DNA from: Cyanoderma ruficeps
Taxonomy: Eukaryota; Chordata; Aves; Passeriformes; Timaliidae
Reading direction: 5' to 3'
Assembly (NCBI GenBank): GCA_008694505.1
Contig: VZDJ01000594.1
Coordinates: 11,244,026-11,308,025 of the forward strand
Length of the DNA stretch: 64,000 nucleotides
In this document: piece after piece, positions 40,801 to 54,919 of the stretch
How positions within the stretch are numbered: position 1 is the stretch's first letter
Layout of the letters: each line of letters starts with the position of its first letter
Translations under genes and position numbers: made by a program
The notes under the pieces: generated by a model
Told to the model about the DNA's origin: nothing
What the model saw: the letters and a program-made list of their open reading frames with translations, nothing else
The model's database searches: none

Positions 40801-43800
40801 ATAGATAATATAGTTGTTTAATGAGATTTATGTTTTTAGGCTGCAAACACTGTAGATAAGGCTTTTGTCTTTTTTTTTTTAATTGAAAATTAAGGGGAGG
40901 AGAAAAAGATTTGTTGGGCTGACAAAATATTAGGGCTACCCAGTTGAAAGGATCTGAAATTATGAGCTGCCACTTAAATTCATTACTGTATTGATGAATA
41001 TGCTTTATCAATTTTCAACATGTAGTCCTGAAGTGCTATTAATAAATTATGAATCCAGAATTAAAAATAATTCTTTATTACTCACTTTAGAAAATGAACA
41101 TGGCAAGATTTACCAGTAGTACAAAAATCTGTCTTATTTCTATTCTTTTTGGCCAAAATCATGACCTTCAACTTTCCTGCATCACTGTTGGCTAATCACC
41201 AAGTTTCAAATTAATATTCTTCTGTGTAAGTGATCACTGCAGCATGACTTCATGAAGTTTGCTTGAGTTTTAGCCTGGATTCATGTAATTCTAGATTTGT
41301 AATTTATTCTTGCCAGGTGTCCAAGAGGGAAGTTTCCTCTTCCTGAGGCTATCAGATACCCTCAAAATTAATAATCACATTAGCTGTATTTTTTTTTCTT
41401 AGTTTTGATGATCCAAGTGGCCTGGAAGCATTAAGAGATAGGTAATGATACTCACAATCAGGGCTGGATCTGACCTTTTAATATCCATGACAAAACAGAG
41501 GGTAAATAAATCCCTTCAGAAAGAACTTGACATTAATTCCACCTTATCTGCCCAAACCTGTCAAAGGTTACTACTCATCTGGGCTATTAAAATGCTAGTG
41601 TTTGCAGACTCAGAGAAAATTGCTGTCTCTTGGCAGAACAAGAGCCAGCAAGCCAGAACAACAGTCAGAAAGTACAGTTTTTTTCACTCTGCATTAGAAA
41701 CTTGTTTTTAAGGTCTTTCCTACCAGCTTTCTCCAGATAACATTTATGAAAGTCATGTTTTGCAGTGATAACTTGATGGTGCACCAAATCTTTATTCGAG
41801 ATAATTAGCTACTCTATCTTTGATGTGCACTTTACAGTGTATCATTATTTTTTTCAAAAGTATTGTGTTGCATTTTCAGGAATACTGACTTTGCCTCCAA
41901 TTATTTGCAGTAACACAAATTCTTTTTTTTTTAAACTGATGTGTAAGAGTCAGTACTGTAAAGCTCGGTACACTGTTACTGTCACTACTCAGTAACAAAG
42001 GAACAGGAAACAAACTTGAAGAAAATGGAGCACAAACAGAAAAAATACTTATGTGGAGACTTACAGAAAGCTGAATTCAAATACAGAAAAACAATTCAAT
42101 GTTCATTGGTGGAATGATTTACTCTTGGGTGCTACTCCATGTCTAATCACAGTTTGGCTGGATGGATGCACAAAGCCGAATTCTCTTTTCTCTTGGCTTT
42201 TTGTTAAGGGAATGGGGAGAAACTGTTCTTAAAAAGAGGTTAGGCCTTCATGATGAAAGAAACTGATGGATTTGATTATTTTTTAAGAGAGATGTGGACT
42301 AAGAGATTTCCCAGGGTTTTTCTGCCAGCCTAAATGCAGGACTTTGGGGAGACGCTAAAGCGCATTTACCCGTGCACGCTGACCTTTCCCAGCCCAAATA
42401 TCAGCATGAGCCACACCATCTTCCTCCCTGACACCTTTCACAGCGTGCTTGTTGCCACTGGAAATCTGGATGCATTGGCCTGGAGGGATGCAGACACTTC
42501 AGAAAGGAGTGGGCACAAATGGAGGGCCAGGGCAGTGGGGCTGCCTCTGAGGCTCATTTGTTCTGCAGTCCAGGCAGAGCATTTGTATTTGCATTTTCAG
42601 ACTGCAGTGGGGATTTCTGTAAGAAGAGTCTATTAGCAGTCATGACTGGTAACTTCAAAGTTGCCCTTTCCTTATTGCAGGCTGATGTGTGTGTGGCAAA
42701 CTATAAAGTCATGCATAACATTTACGATGGTGAAATATACCTCTGGCATGCTACAAGATTTTGATTTGCTCCAGGAACCGGCTCTTGTCTCACATCAGCA
42801 TTTTATGTAAATAGAATGATTTTGTTTCTCCCGCAGACAGTAAAAATAAGAATGTAGTTAATGTCCTTGACAAAATATATTAGAAAAGAATTCCACAAAT
42901 GTATTTTCTTTTCCCTGAGGAGAGGAGTTAGAGATGGCAGAACAAGAAGGCGTTGCAAGAAAATTCTCCCGTGAACACCGAGTTTTCTTCCTCTTGCTAC
43001 TTTAAGTTAATGCTACACAGGACAAACTGTAATGCTGACCTCATATTCCTGATCTACATGTGTAATTCAAACACATAAAAGTGCTGAGCAAAATCAGTGA
43101 TATCATTTGATATCATTCTAAGCACAGCTTGGTATGTGTCTCCTTTATGCTTTCCCTTCTGGTACTAACTACTCCAGAGAAATGTGTGACTTTGGTGTTT
43201 TCTGTCTCCCACAAAACTCTCCACTCAGCAGATACTTTTTTTTTTTTTTACCATTATGAAGCAATTGAAGGTTTGCATTGCTTGGGATATAAACATAAAA
43301 TTTCCATCCATATTTAATCAACCTGGAGAGATGTCCTTGACCAGGACTGGGATGTCTTCTTCAGAGTGGGTGAAGACTGGCATTTCCTTGATGGAAGTGG
43401 CAGTAAGAATATCTCTGATGTTGTCACCACACTGCATTAAGCAGTTCTGTGGTTTGATTATTATGATACACCTTCTCTGTTTTCAGCTGCTGTTCTCTCT
43501 TTATCTGTAACTCTGGTTAAAAAGGAAAGTTTATGCCATTTGGAAAAAGGAGCCGGCAACTCAGGAAGACTACTAAGATGTTGCAAGGTCATGGATGGGA
43601 GGAAATTAGAGGGGCCAAATCCCACATCCCAAATCCCCAGACTGTACTGTTAATTTTGTTATTCACAGTAGGGAACGGTCAGCTGTACATATCAAACTCA
43701 CAAATCTATTAATAATTGCATTCATCTACACAACTACATACATACATCTACACAAATATACAAATACAAGTAGCAAGGCTACAAAGGCAAGCAGCAAGTT

Positions 43801-44797
43801 AGGAAGTTAGGAAATAGTAGAACTATTTGCCTGGGCAACATTACTCTGGTTAAGTATTTAAATTTTTATCTAGGATTTATGGGGCTGCATTTATTTGCTT
43901 TTTTCCCCCTGGAATGGGGATGCCTAGAAGGGAAAAAATGGCTAAAATTTTACTAACTCTCATATTAAGTGTGTGATAATTATAATAAGGGGCTCTTGCA
44001 GAACTCCTGTAATAACCTTTATCTTTATTGCATAGATGGAAGGAAAGGTCAAGATCTGTTCAACTAGTATCTTTGTATGGTAGACTTAGTGTTAGCTCTA
44101 TGCTTTATATACATAATATGTCCTCAGAGACTGCAAGGAAAGCAAACAGACCTCATCAATTTCTCTAATGATTCCTCTGAAAGATACTTTTTTTTTTTAT
44201 CTTGGTTTGTATTTTTAACTCACTTTAACAACACCTCTATTACCAGGCTGTCAGAGACCTCGTACATAGAATTTATGTTGGCTTTCATAAAGAAAAATTA
44301 GATGCTATCTCAAGGACAGTCTCTACTTTTAATGTCATTAAAGCTAAATGAGTTATTGTTGATATTCACTGAGGAACAGCAAATAGAATTAGATGGAGAA
44401 AAATCTTAGTGATAAGATGATGTGCTGGCTGTAACTGTCCACTGCAGAGAAGAGGTTATTTATAAGCATTGCTCACTTTAATGTATAAGTAACCTGTACT
44501 TTATACTGTGTGGTTGGTTCTATTAATCCTAGGGGAGGGATGGAGGCAATGGGGTGTGGATATTTGTTATCATACTCTGCATTTCTCAAGTAGCACTGAG
44601 TGTGGGGCTGGGCGGTTCAGCCCCAGGCATCCTCATCACCCCCAGATGCTGCAGAGGGAAAGATACCTGGTCTGGGCCTGTTGGCTGCTGGAGAAAAGCA
44701 GAGCTCATGAAAAGAGGGAAAGATCATAAGTACGTTGCTGAAAGGTGGTGTTCATCAGCACAACACTGCTACCTCTGTTTTGAGGTCTGTGTCATGT

Positions 44798-45015
44798 TTC
44801 ACGGGATGGGTCAGGCTGGAAGGGACCACAGTGCTCATTTGGTCCAACCTCCCTGCTCAGGAAGGGCCATGGATTGTGTCCAGGAAGCTCCTGAGTATAT
44901 CCAGTGAGGGAAACTCCACACCCTGTCTAGGCAGCCTGTTCCAGTGCCTGGTCACTGCACAATAGAGAAATTCTTCCTCATTTTCTGGTGGAACTTCTTC
45001 CTCATCAGTTCTGCC
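44798..45015 (-). repeat. CR1 LINE 3' end, antisense
   Basis: The + strand shows the reverse complement of an avian CR1 tail with high similarity: GGGTCAGGCTGGAAGGGACC, TTTGGTCCAACCTCCCTGCT, AGGGCCATGGATTGTGTCC, GAGTATATCCAGTGAGGGA, CAGCCTGTTCCAGTGCCTGG and AATTCTTCCTCATTTTC. The blocks are in consensus order with short spacing, so the copy is comparatively young. It is antisense to the host gene. Confidence 0.88.
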
Positions 45016-47216
45016 CAGAATGGTCCAGCTGATGGTTTCTTAGGGTACAACTGGTTCTGACTGAATGCTTTTCAAGTTTAGTATGAAAAGCTTCCTTCTC
45101 TTTAGGGATAAAGAAGCAAAGGTAGGCCAGTGCTATTTCACACACTGGAAGATCCCTGCATCTGCATACTTTGCACTTAACACTACAATGTTTGCTTTAA
45201 ATCGAAAAGAGAAAATTGCTTTGTAGAAGAGTGAGGAAAGAAGCAAAACAGAGTTGAAGATTTCCTTATTCTTTCCCAGCTTGCCCAAACTCACAGGGAA
45301 AAGCAGAGAACTCTGTAGATGATAGAGAATTTTGTAAAAGGCAGCTTTCTATGGTAACCCCACCTGTCTAGAGATCTGTGGTACAGATGTCATCAACTTT
45401 GTTTCTTGTGCAACTGAGAGCTCTTTAGCTGTTAACTCCAAAGCTGGAGTGGAATGAATATGGAGATCCCACAGCATATTCTATGGGCTCAAAGTATCTG
45501 TGGGGAAAAAAATGAGGTATGGAATTTCCTGGTACGAAAGAAAGTGCTACATATCTACATATTTCATTTTATGTCTGTGGTATAAAGACTAAGAAAATCT
45601 TTTAAGAAAGATCAAAAGCAGATGCATTTACATGTAACATCTTAATGCATAACTGTTTTGTTGGGGTATTGCAGAGAGCTATTGCTAATGAAAAAGAAAT
45701 GTTAGAAGAACATTATTAAGCTATGAAGTTAGAAACCTAAAGGATAGAAAATGTCATTGCAAACTTAATTAGACCCCCTAATGTGTGTGCAGTGGGAAGG
45801 GCTTTAATTACCTGATCACAAACTATTTTTTTCACAGCATCATCCGTTCCTTTCAGCAGAGAAACCGGATAGTCTTTAATTAATGAGCAACTATTCAATA
45901 TTTTGTTTTCTCCTCAATATGTCATCTTAAGTTTTACTCACTGTATGCTCTTCAAACCCAGCTCCAGACCCATAATTATTAATTTCATTATGGGAAATTC
46001 TTGTGAAGTGTACTTCATAAGATAATTTATTTTATAAATATTTGTTATTTTCCTACCATCCAAAAGACATGATGGGTTATCATGATTTTTTTAGGAAGTT
46101 AATTGTGTCACAAGGAAAAACCCTAAGTTAATTTGGAATCTTAAAGCAAATAAAACTATTTCATGAGTTTATGTGCATTTGAAGAAAAAATTCAATTTAC
46201 CTAAGCTGCATATACTACTGGGTTAAAAAAATCAGATCTCAGCATTTTAAATAGTTTTTTATCTTCCCTTTCAGCATAGGCTGAAAACAAGAATTTGACC
46301 TGTTAAAAGACGAAAAGAAGTGAGAGCAAGACCATGCCTGGTGCCAGAGAGAGCTGTTGCCTCCCTTGCTGTGTCATTAAGGCACTGAACTGCCCTCTGT
46401 GCATTGGTAGGAAGCCTCATTTAAAATTGTTGCTGTGAATCAGAAAGAACAACCCTGGTGATAGTGAGAGGTAGCTTTTGGAATAAAATACCTCCTCTAT
46501 TCCCAGGAATGGATACTTGCTCTGCATTTAAAAGTCACTGGGTGGTGGTCAGGTGTGCTCCTGGCAGTTCCTGGGACCTGAGCCTTTTGCTGACGAGCAG
46601 AGTCGTGCTTGCTTCTTCTTCTTGGCATGTCCATCTGTGTGGTTTTCCTCATACCCTGTCCACAGGGTGGCCTCTCCAAATAATTTAAGGCAAAGTAGTG
46701 TAAGTGGTTGCCTGAGAGGCAGAAGTGACCTGTCACTGAGGCCACTCTCTCACTTCCAGACCAATCTCTTGATAAGGGGATTAGTGTTTACGGCAAGTGG
46801 AGTGAGGTACCAGCATTAAATGAAGTGACCCAGAGCTTTATCCCTTAAGGCACAATTCAAAACAAGTTTGCAGATTTCTATTTAAATGCCCACATTTCAA
46901 ATGTGGAATGTGGGTCAACAAGGATTTTAGCCTAAAATTTCCAAATTGAGATTGGAAATCTTGAAATCAGTTATTCTGCCTTGCTGTCATAGACTAGGAA
47001 CTCTTCTATGAATCAGCATTTTTTGATGAAATGTAAACAGTATTTTAGAACAACTGTCATAATTGTCTTTCTAGTTTGTCTCCATAAAACTGGTATCTCA
47101 TAATTGGTAGTTCCCTCTCTGAAGTGCAGATGGGGATAAAGTGTATTCTCACAGGCCTGATGAAGAAAACTCTTACTTTTTTCTGGCTTTCTCTGCTCTT
47201 ATTTACTGGGACACCC

Positions 47217-47217
47217 N
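47217..47217. other. Single unresolved base in a C run
   Basis: One N within ACACCCNCCCCC. The neighbouring unique sequence gives no sign of a larger gap. Confidence 0.9.
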
Positions 47218-48835
47218 CCCCCAGTTATGCAAGGATAAGGATATTAGTGGGAACACCTGCTTTTTTGAGGAACTGCATCCATCACTGGAGATTGCCAGAA
47301 ACATCCTCCACTGCTGGCTGAAGCCAGGGCCCAGCGGAAGTAATAAATGACCATATAACAAAGGAGGAGTTCATGGTACAACCTACAGAAGTAAATGCTG
47401 ATGCTTCCCAGCCTTTTAATACCTCCTTGGCAACCTTAATATTTTTGACAAAGATTGGTGGATGAATGGGTGTGTATGTGTTGGTGTGTGAGCATGCTGG
47501 TATCTTAAAGAAACCAAGTAGGAGTGGAATAAGCAAACTTGATTGTGTAATTTTATTGAGTCTTGCATGGCTCAGAACTAGCGTGAGAGCTCCATATTTG
47601 CTGCTATTAAATGTCTGCAACAGGCAGGAGTACCTCGTTTTTTCCTTGTTTGATCACTGGTGAAAGGCCCTGAAAAATTAGATCCAGGTTTTTTCAGAAA
47701 GACCACCGAAGCCAGGTGATAATTTTGAAATATGAACAGCCACAGTAAAACTGATATTGTTTCTCTTTGTCAGCTCTATGAGCTTTGCAGTATTTTGGGT
47801 TGGATAAACCATTTGAATAATGGGCAAGGTCTAAGAGGACAGATCCCAAGGGGAATGTAATCCTGGAGGTTCTCTTTCCCTCCCTAGGACGCCTCCTTAC
47901 AAACATAAATTCTGTTTGCTGGGGAAGGGAGAGCTTCAAACATGCAAATTGTCATTAATTCTGCCTTCAATCAAAAGCACACAGAGCAGCTATAAGGAAG
48001 AACAATAACAGAATAATTCCACTTAGTTCCCCTGAAATGTGGCACTTCAGCCTGTGTCAGTAATTTCAACTTCTAGCCAGGGAGGCAGCATATTTATCTT
48101 GTCAAAGAAGTAAAAGTTACTCCAGGTTTAAACAAGCATATGTCCTTTGAAACCAGTGTATTTATTTTATTTAAGCCTATGGGGAAATTGTTGAAGTCAC
48201 TCTTTTAAAATAAAAATTCTGTACCTTTTAGGTGAATGCTGGACTCTTTGTTTGGTTTTTCTAACTGTTAATGTGACAGGACCTTGGGATCTATCACTGT
48301 GTATTCAATTAATTTATTGGTGAGAGGCTCCCCCTAAAATGGCCTCCATAGAAATAATGTGCAACATCCAAGAGGGTTCTTAGAGGCCTTCCTTCTGTCC
48401 TTCCATCCTCTTTTCTTTATCAAAATCCATTAATTTCCTTTCACAAGCTGCTTATATTCTAAAAGTTTAGTAACTCCACGACTCCTCTATCCACTTTTGT
48501 CATCCACTGTTTAGCCGTTGCAGTTTCTGTATACCTTGAGAACCATTTGTAAATTGAATTATGGAACTTCTTTTCAGTTTTTAGTTCTTTTAAGTGATGT
48601 CAAATATCTTGACACCTGCAGTTAGTGGTAATAGCTTGGTGTACTCTGGATAATGGTTCTCTAGCAAGAGAGAAAGATATGTTTCTCCATGGCTATTACT
48701 TTATAGGATTTTTACAGAAGTGTAGAGCAAGTTCTCAGCTAAGATCAGAGCTTTGTGCTGCCATGCGCCAGAAACATCCATCAAGTGAGATGATTTGTCC
48801 TGAAGAGAAGCTGTAAGTAGGTTAAAAAGACTGAC

Positions 48836-48906
48836 AAGGTATTATTTACCCCTGTTTGACAGATGAGAAGTCAGGACCCAGGGACTGTCTGGATTAAGTG
48901 GCAAAA
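48836..48906 (-). repeat. MIR-like SINE, antisense
   Basis: The + strand reads GTATTATTTACCCCTG, TTTGACAGATGAGAAGTCAG, GACCCAGGGACTG and GGATTAAGTGGCAA. This is the order of the reverse-complemented MIR core (attattatccccattttacagatgaggaaactga, ggcycagagagg, ttaagtgac). It is an old SINE found across amniotes and is better preserved here than the copy near 2.95 kb. Confidence 0.65.
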
Positions 48907-50487
48907 AAATAAATGGCTTTGTGAGTCCTGGTGTCCTGTTATTGTTCAGTCCAGGGAGTTGGATCTGGAGAATGTTAGAAATTTCTTATGGTTTATGCAC
49001 TTCATTTCTGTTGGCGTGGGAGTGTGAAAGATGGGCAAGCAGTCAGTGTAGCATGTTGAGACAAGGCCAAGATATCCACATAAACAGTGAGCTTGGTAAA
49101 TGCACTTCAGATATCACCAGAGAGACTGTGCCCACCCTGAGAGCAGCCCAGGTGTGTTAAACTACAGACTGGTGAACCTTCTTCCTTGTATTTAATCTGC
49201 TAAATAGCTGTAATGGCTAATTCTGAAATACTTCTGTCTGGTTGTATAATGCATCTTCACAGGCAAATGCCAAAGTTAACAATCTATTATAAAATGCTTT
49301 TTCTCAGTGTCGCTGAAAATCATTATGGATTTCTTTTTCTTTAAGAAAAATGAGAAAACAGTTTTATTTGATAGGAGAACAATGTGAGGCTTTTGTGAGA
49401 AAGGGAGGGGTTTTTATTTCGGTCAACACTGGGGGTTCATGTGCTTTTCCTCACTTTAGTGGGATCACAGTGACTTGAAATTGGCTGGGGTTGCAACAGC
49501 TAAAGGTGTCACTTTGTGGCATTCATTTGGAAGTACACTACACAGGAATGCTGAATTAGCCCTCCTGCTGTGTGGCCCAGGATGAGCTGGAGCTGAGTGA
49601 TTGTAGTGTCAGAATGAGAAGTAGTTCGATGGCATAGGAGGAATATAATTTCTGTGGGTACCTCAGAATGTGCACAGAACAGGCTGGGCTGTTAGTGGAG
49701 ATCACTTCTGAGAGGAAATACGATTTCCTGACTATCTCTAATAATGGTAAATCTAATTCATATTTTCGTATTCATTGCTGAGTATTATGCAGACTTGGCA
49801 AGTTGTTAAGGACAAAACAGAAGAACTGTAAGATACACGAGCACTGAAGCACAAGAAATTGTAAAATCATAGATAACAGGAAGCAGGAAGTTTGTGGGAT
49901 AGGTGGAATGAACACACTGCTATCTTGGAAATTTTGGTGCCAAGCTGCAGCCTGAAAGAGTTTTAGGTGCCATTCAGTGTAAGGTGTCATATTACTGCAA
50001 TAAATTAGATACATTTTCTTGTACACTAGTTCAAGGGACAATGGAAGGTAAAAGAATTGTGGAAAAACTCATACTATATGTCTGCATATCTGCACGTGGA
50101 AGAATTTAAGCTGTCCTATTTTAAAAAATGTTTGTCCATCACCTCGACCTACCTGAGTACCTTTTAATACAACTATTCACCACTAAAGGCAGTTTCAGCA
50201 GTATTGCTTCTTTTCTAAAAATAGACTGCAAGAGCATCTTTGTTATCTGCAGTGTGAATTGTTTTAGTAGGAAGCTACTTTTCTACAGTATCATTTCTTA
50301 AATTGCATATTACTTTAACAACCACATCCACCCGAAACATAATGATTGTGACTGAAGAAATGCAGTTCTCAATCACGAAGTGGAATGCACAAGGGTTTAG
50401 ATGCAAGTGACAGCAGTTTTCATTCTGCATATATACACAAGAGTTGTGATCACAGAAATATAAATTTTCTTCTGTTTGCAGCAATGC

Positions 50488-50627
50488 CAAGCCCAGATGA
50501 GGCTGGATGGGGCCCTGAGTAATGTGGCTTAGTGGAAGGTGTTCCTGCCTATGGCCATGGAGTTGGAACTAGATAATCCTTATAATGGATAATCCATTCC
50601 AACCCAAACCATTCTATCACTCTGTGA
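50488..50627 (+). repeat. CR1 LINE 3' end fragment
   Basis: The sense CR1 tail blocks GAGGCTGGATGGGGCCCTGA, GTGGAAGGTGTTCCTGCC, ATGGAGTTGGAACTAGATAA and CATTCCAACCCAAACCATTC occur in consensus order and end in TATCACTCTGTG. A small local duplication (ATAATCC...GGATAATCC) sits before the 'ttccaaccc' block. It is a 5'-truncated insertion of about 140 bp. Confidence 0.85.
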
Positions 50628-53600
50628 AACCAAAATTCAAGTGTAGATTAAAGTATGTCCCAGTGAAATGAGCAGAATTTCAGTGATGAAAGAATGTATT
50701 GCTGAGAATCATTTTAGTGACATTCCTTAATTGTGTTCTCAGAAGGTGGTATATATTTCAGCAGCTGTAGTGTGGGTTTGTGAGAACTGTTGTGCAGATC
50801 AGCAGAAACCTTGAGAGGTGAGCTGGCTTTGTGCATTCCCAGCAGTGTGTTAACCACTGTTTGTTGCTGAACAGTGTCCTTCACTCCTCAACACATCTTG
50901 CCTTGCAAATCCAAGATCTGGACTGAAAATGGTTGCAAGAGCCTCCTGTAGCAAAGAGGCAGAAAGCCAAGGACTGGCAGAGCCTCTGTGGAGGGCTGGT
51001 GAAGAATGTTGGTTTAGCATGACCAAGGACAGGTCAGGGGTGCAGTAGATGCATCAAAAGCCTTGGCAGTGGTTGCTGCAGGCTTTTCTTTTGCTGAAAT
51101 GGCTTTTCTAGCCCTGGGTAATGCTAGAGTCAGTCATCAGAGGGAGTCTGATAGGCAGAATTTTCAGTGACCTAAACTAGCCCTGCAAGTAGTCAGTAGG
51201 GCAGACTTGTACTCCTCAGCAAAGGTTTTTGACTCCTCAGTGTAGGTTAGGCAGGTTTTCACAGCTAGGAATTGAGGAGCTTTGATGACAGCTATACACC
51301 ACTTCCCACACATGCCCACTCTCCCCCAGAAAAGGGGGAAAAAAAGCTCATATTTCCAACTTGACATTAGTTATGTTCTGATGAGTTCATAGTGGGGCAG
51401 TTAGTAATGCGTTTAAGAAACAAGATATGGTCACATTATTGTTTCCCTATTTCATTTTTTTCTTGTTTTAGTCTATTTCTTGCATTTAATATTTAAAATA
51501 AACAAGCACAAAAAAACACAGAAAAAACTTGGAAGGCTAAAAATAAAAAAAACCCCACAGAACCTTTCCACTTACATAATTCAATTAAGCATGTTCTTCC
51601 CATGATGCATTGAGGAAATATATTATAACAGACACAAAGCACTATGTATGTTGTATTATTAACTCCTTCTGCGGCCAGATGATTTTTCTGCCAGATTAGA
51701 AGGAAGGAGCAATAGGATGTAATGTCAATTAACCTAATTGCTGTGGGTCTTTCAACACTAGGGCTTATGTGTATTCCCAGAACGGGGATACAAAAATGTG
51801 TGCATTTAGGATTTCCACATCTTTGGAGAGAGTTTAAAATGCCCTGGATATCACCCTGGTGTGAGCTGTGTGCTCATCTGCCTGAGCAGTAAAAAATAGG
51901 CTGTTTTTATTTAATTGGATGGTGGAAAGCTAGAGATTTTCTCACATCAGTCTGATGGCAGATTCAAGATTTTACATATGTCAAAACAAAGCCATCTGGA
52001 TTTGTTTATGTTGCAGTTAGTCTTTTGCAGGAGTCCAAGTGGCTATTTGAGAGCCACTTACAGCATCAGCATAACAAATAAACATAGGTCACGTTACAGC
52101 CCTTTCCAGTTTCTTGGGTCTGCTGGAGAACCCTTTGCTTACACATCTGCAGGATGAGTGTGTGCTAGCCAGAGTTGGAGAAATGAAGACAGGGTCATAA
52201 AAAGTCACATCTAGACATAAGAAACCAAATGAGTTAAAAGACTGAGTCCCAATTTTAAACATTCTCATTGCCTTGTCTTTTTTCTTCAATTCTTTCCCCT
52301 CTCAATGCTGTTGCATTATAGGAGCAAAAATATTATTTTTGTGTTTACAAATGCAGGATTTATTCAACAGAAGATTGAGGTTTTTTAGGGTGTTTTATGT
52401 AAATAAAGCATTTTATTTCTGAGTTTAAAAAAGCAAACAAAACCAAACATTCTTGCTTGAAAAAACAGAAACCTGTTTTAATTGATTGAAGGCAATTAAC
52501 AACATTGATTGCTCAACCCCCCTTCAATCCAGTTAGGAATGGTTCATTGTGCAAGTGATAAATTAAGATGGTTTGAGAAGTTCCTGGTGGACCCTTGATT
52601 TGAGGTTATGATTTTGTAGCAAATCATGACAGAGCAAAGCTATCAAATGATACTGTCTCTCCTTTAAAGTGACCTCCAAGTCAGCTGGCAAAGCCTTTTC
52701 TATTTGTCTATGGGAACAGCAATCTCTCAGTTTTATGATAGTTCAGGATGGGAATGGCTTAATAAAGCTCACTGAAAGAGAAATTAATACGTAAATAATA
52801 CATAATTAATGGAATCACCAGCACAGATTCGGTTAGTCTGTAGCATTTGTTAGCCAATGGGTCCAAAATCTTTCCAGTCCACTTCAATTTAATTTTCTTC
52901 AATTGTCAAAGCTCACAGGTAGGTTTTCCTGGGCCTGAGCCGTTGTTTCCTTTGTCTAGAGTGGGGCACAGATCAACTCCCACATCATCCTGAGCACCAA
53001 GCCTGGAACTTGCTCTATGCAGCACATGAAGGTGCTTGAAGCAGTTTGAATTTGGAGTGATCTGATTGTGCCTTGGGTCGTTATGGTAAGGAGGGGCAGA
53101 GTTTGTGATTTTTGACCCAATTGTGATGAAAACTAATGCTTAGGGTGACCTTAGAAATAGACCATGTCTTTTCTCTCTAACTTTGTGGTACAAAATGAAA
53201 GCAAGGAGGGTTCATATGCTTCAGATGTTCAGCTCTGTTTTCCTTACACATAATGGGAGCTCTCATGAACGTTAGGAGTGTGTCCTGGCCCTCCTGATTT
53301 CTGCCAGCTGCTCTCCACTGGATAGGAGAGGCTGGTAGGGTGGCTGTAAGACCTGGAACCTGAAGTGTGCCCCAGTTTGTCCCTCTCCATCTGTTTGGAT
53401 TTGGAACTGGAAATAGCATTTGGATTGAGAACCTTGGAGAAAGTCAGCGAATCCTCAAGAGCTGCCAAGAGGGAGACTTCCTGGTGGCTGAGACAGAGCT
53501 CTACATTTTGGAGACTCAGAGGATAAATACGTGATGGTCTCTGCTGGGGTGCAGCTGAACTTGCCTAAGCCACGGCAGAACAATGGCACAAATTAGATAC

Positions 53601-54919
53601 ATTGAGGAAAGCTTGTGTAGCATCTATTTAGTCAGAATGTGATGATGGATGGGGCTCTGTGCATCTTCCCCACCCCACACACCCCCTCCCTTCTGTTCTC
53701 TCTGATGGGCAGTGTTTTGGATTGTAAGAGCATGGATGGTTAGTGCAGGAAGAGCTGTCTGGGTGCTTGCATAATTAAAGTATTCCAGAGATGGGGGAGC
53801 TGAGATGTTCACAATTGACTTTGTGCACATTGGCCAGCACAAAGGTCTGAAATGCTGCTAGAAACTGGGCCAACTGGGCAAATTGGTTTCCTGAGGTTGC
53901 CAGCAGCTTTCTGGTGAATCCCCTCACCCTCATCCCCTGCAGGGACATCTGCAGAGTATGTCCAGCCCCAAGATAAAGATTTTTTTTTTATTTTTTGTAA
54001 AAGCTGTCTGAAAGTGTTCAAATAATAATCTTCAGTTCTTTAATTCTGGATGAATTTGAGGCAGAAATGTCTTTTTAAAGTAATGAATGTAACTTCTTTT
54101 TCAGAAGTGTGGATTTCCATTCAGATACTGGTACTTCCTAAGTGTGATAGAGATTGTGAGGATGGGCTGCTAGGACAGAGGGGAAGGAAACTGATGGATG
54201 GTGAGACCAGGTCTGTGTTTGACTTCCAGACAACTTTGCAGTTATGATCCCTGGTTCTGACTAGTCAATTTATGGATAAATTTGCTCTTTGAAAAACTAC
54301 CTATGTCAGTACTGGGTTTTTTTGTTCAAGGAAAAAGATCTTTTTTGGTGACATTTTTCAAACAGAAACTTTGAAATTAGATTACATTTTTATTGTTTTT
54401 CAGATTTCTCCTGTTCAGTATAGTTATTGGAAAATAAGCCAATGAATAAATAGTCCACAAATAAAATTAGTTGGGTTTTTGTCTTTTTTTTTTTCATTTA
54501 TTCATAGTTTCCTATGAAATGTCACCAGCTTCAAATAAGAAATTTCCTTAATATGTTTTACTGGGGGAGAAGGAATAGATGTTTTTCAACTCTTCTGTCA
54601 GCATATACTTTGAGACAATGAATAATTATGAATCTCAATATACCCCTTTATCTAACAGCTTATATGGTTTATTAGTTTTGTGTTTTTTGAGGCTTTGTTT
54701 TTTCTTTAGAGGATTGGTGAAGACATCAGTACAATCTAGCAATAGGTTTGACAATTCATATAGACAGACCTAGAAATCTGACAAGAAAACACATCTAGAA
54801 ATCCCTAGTAAAACAAAAGCTGCTGGGTCCACAAGTTTTCTGAAAATTATGTTGGATGTTTGGCTTTCATGTTCTAGTAAACATGAATAATAATTCCCCA
54901 ATCTCCTGCTATATCTGTT

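Noticed and set aside
42334..42764. GC-richer block with two overlapping plus frames of 100 and 81 codons
   Set aside because: The translations match nothing I recognise, and there is no convincing acceptor/donor pair in a frame compatible with phase 0 after exon 3.
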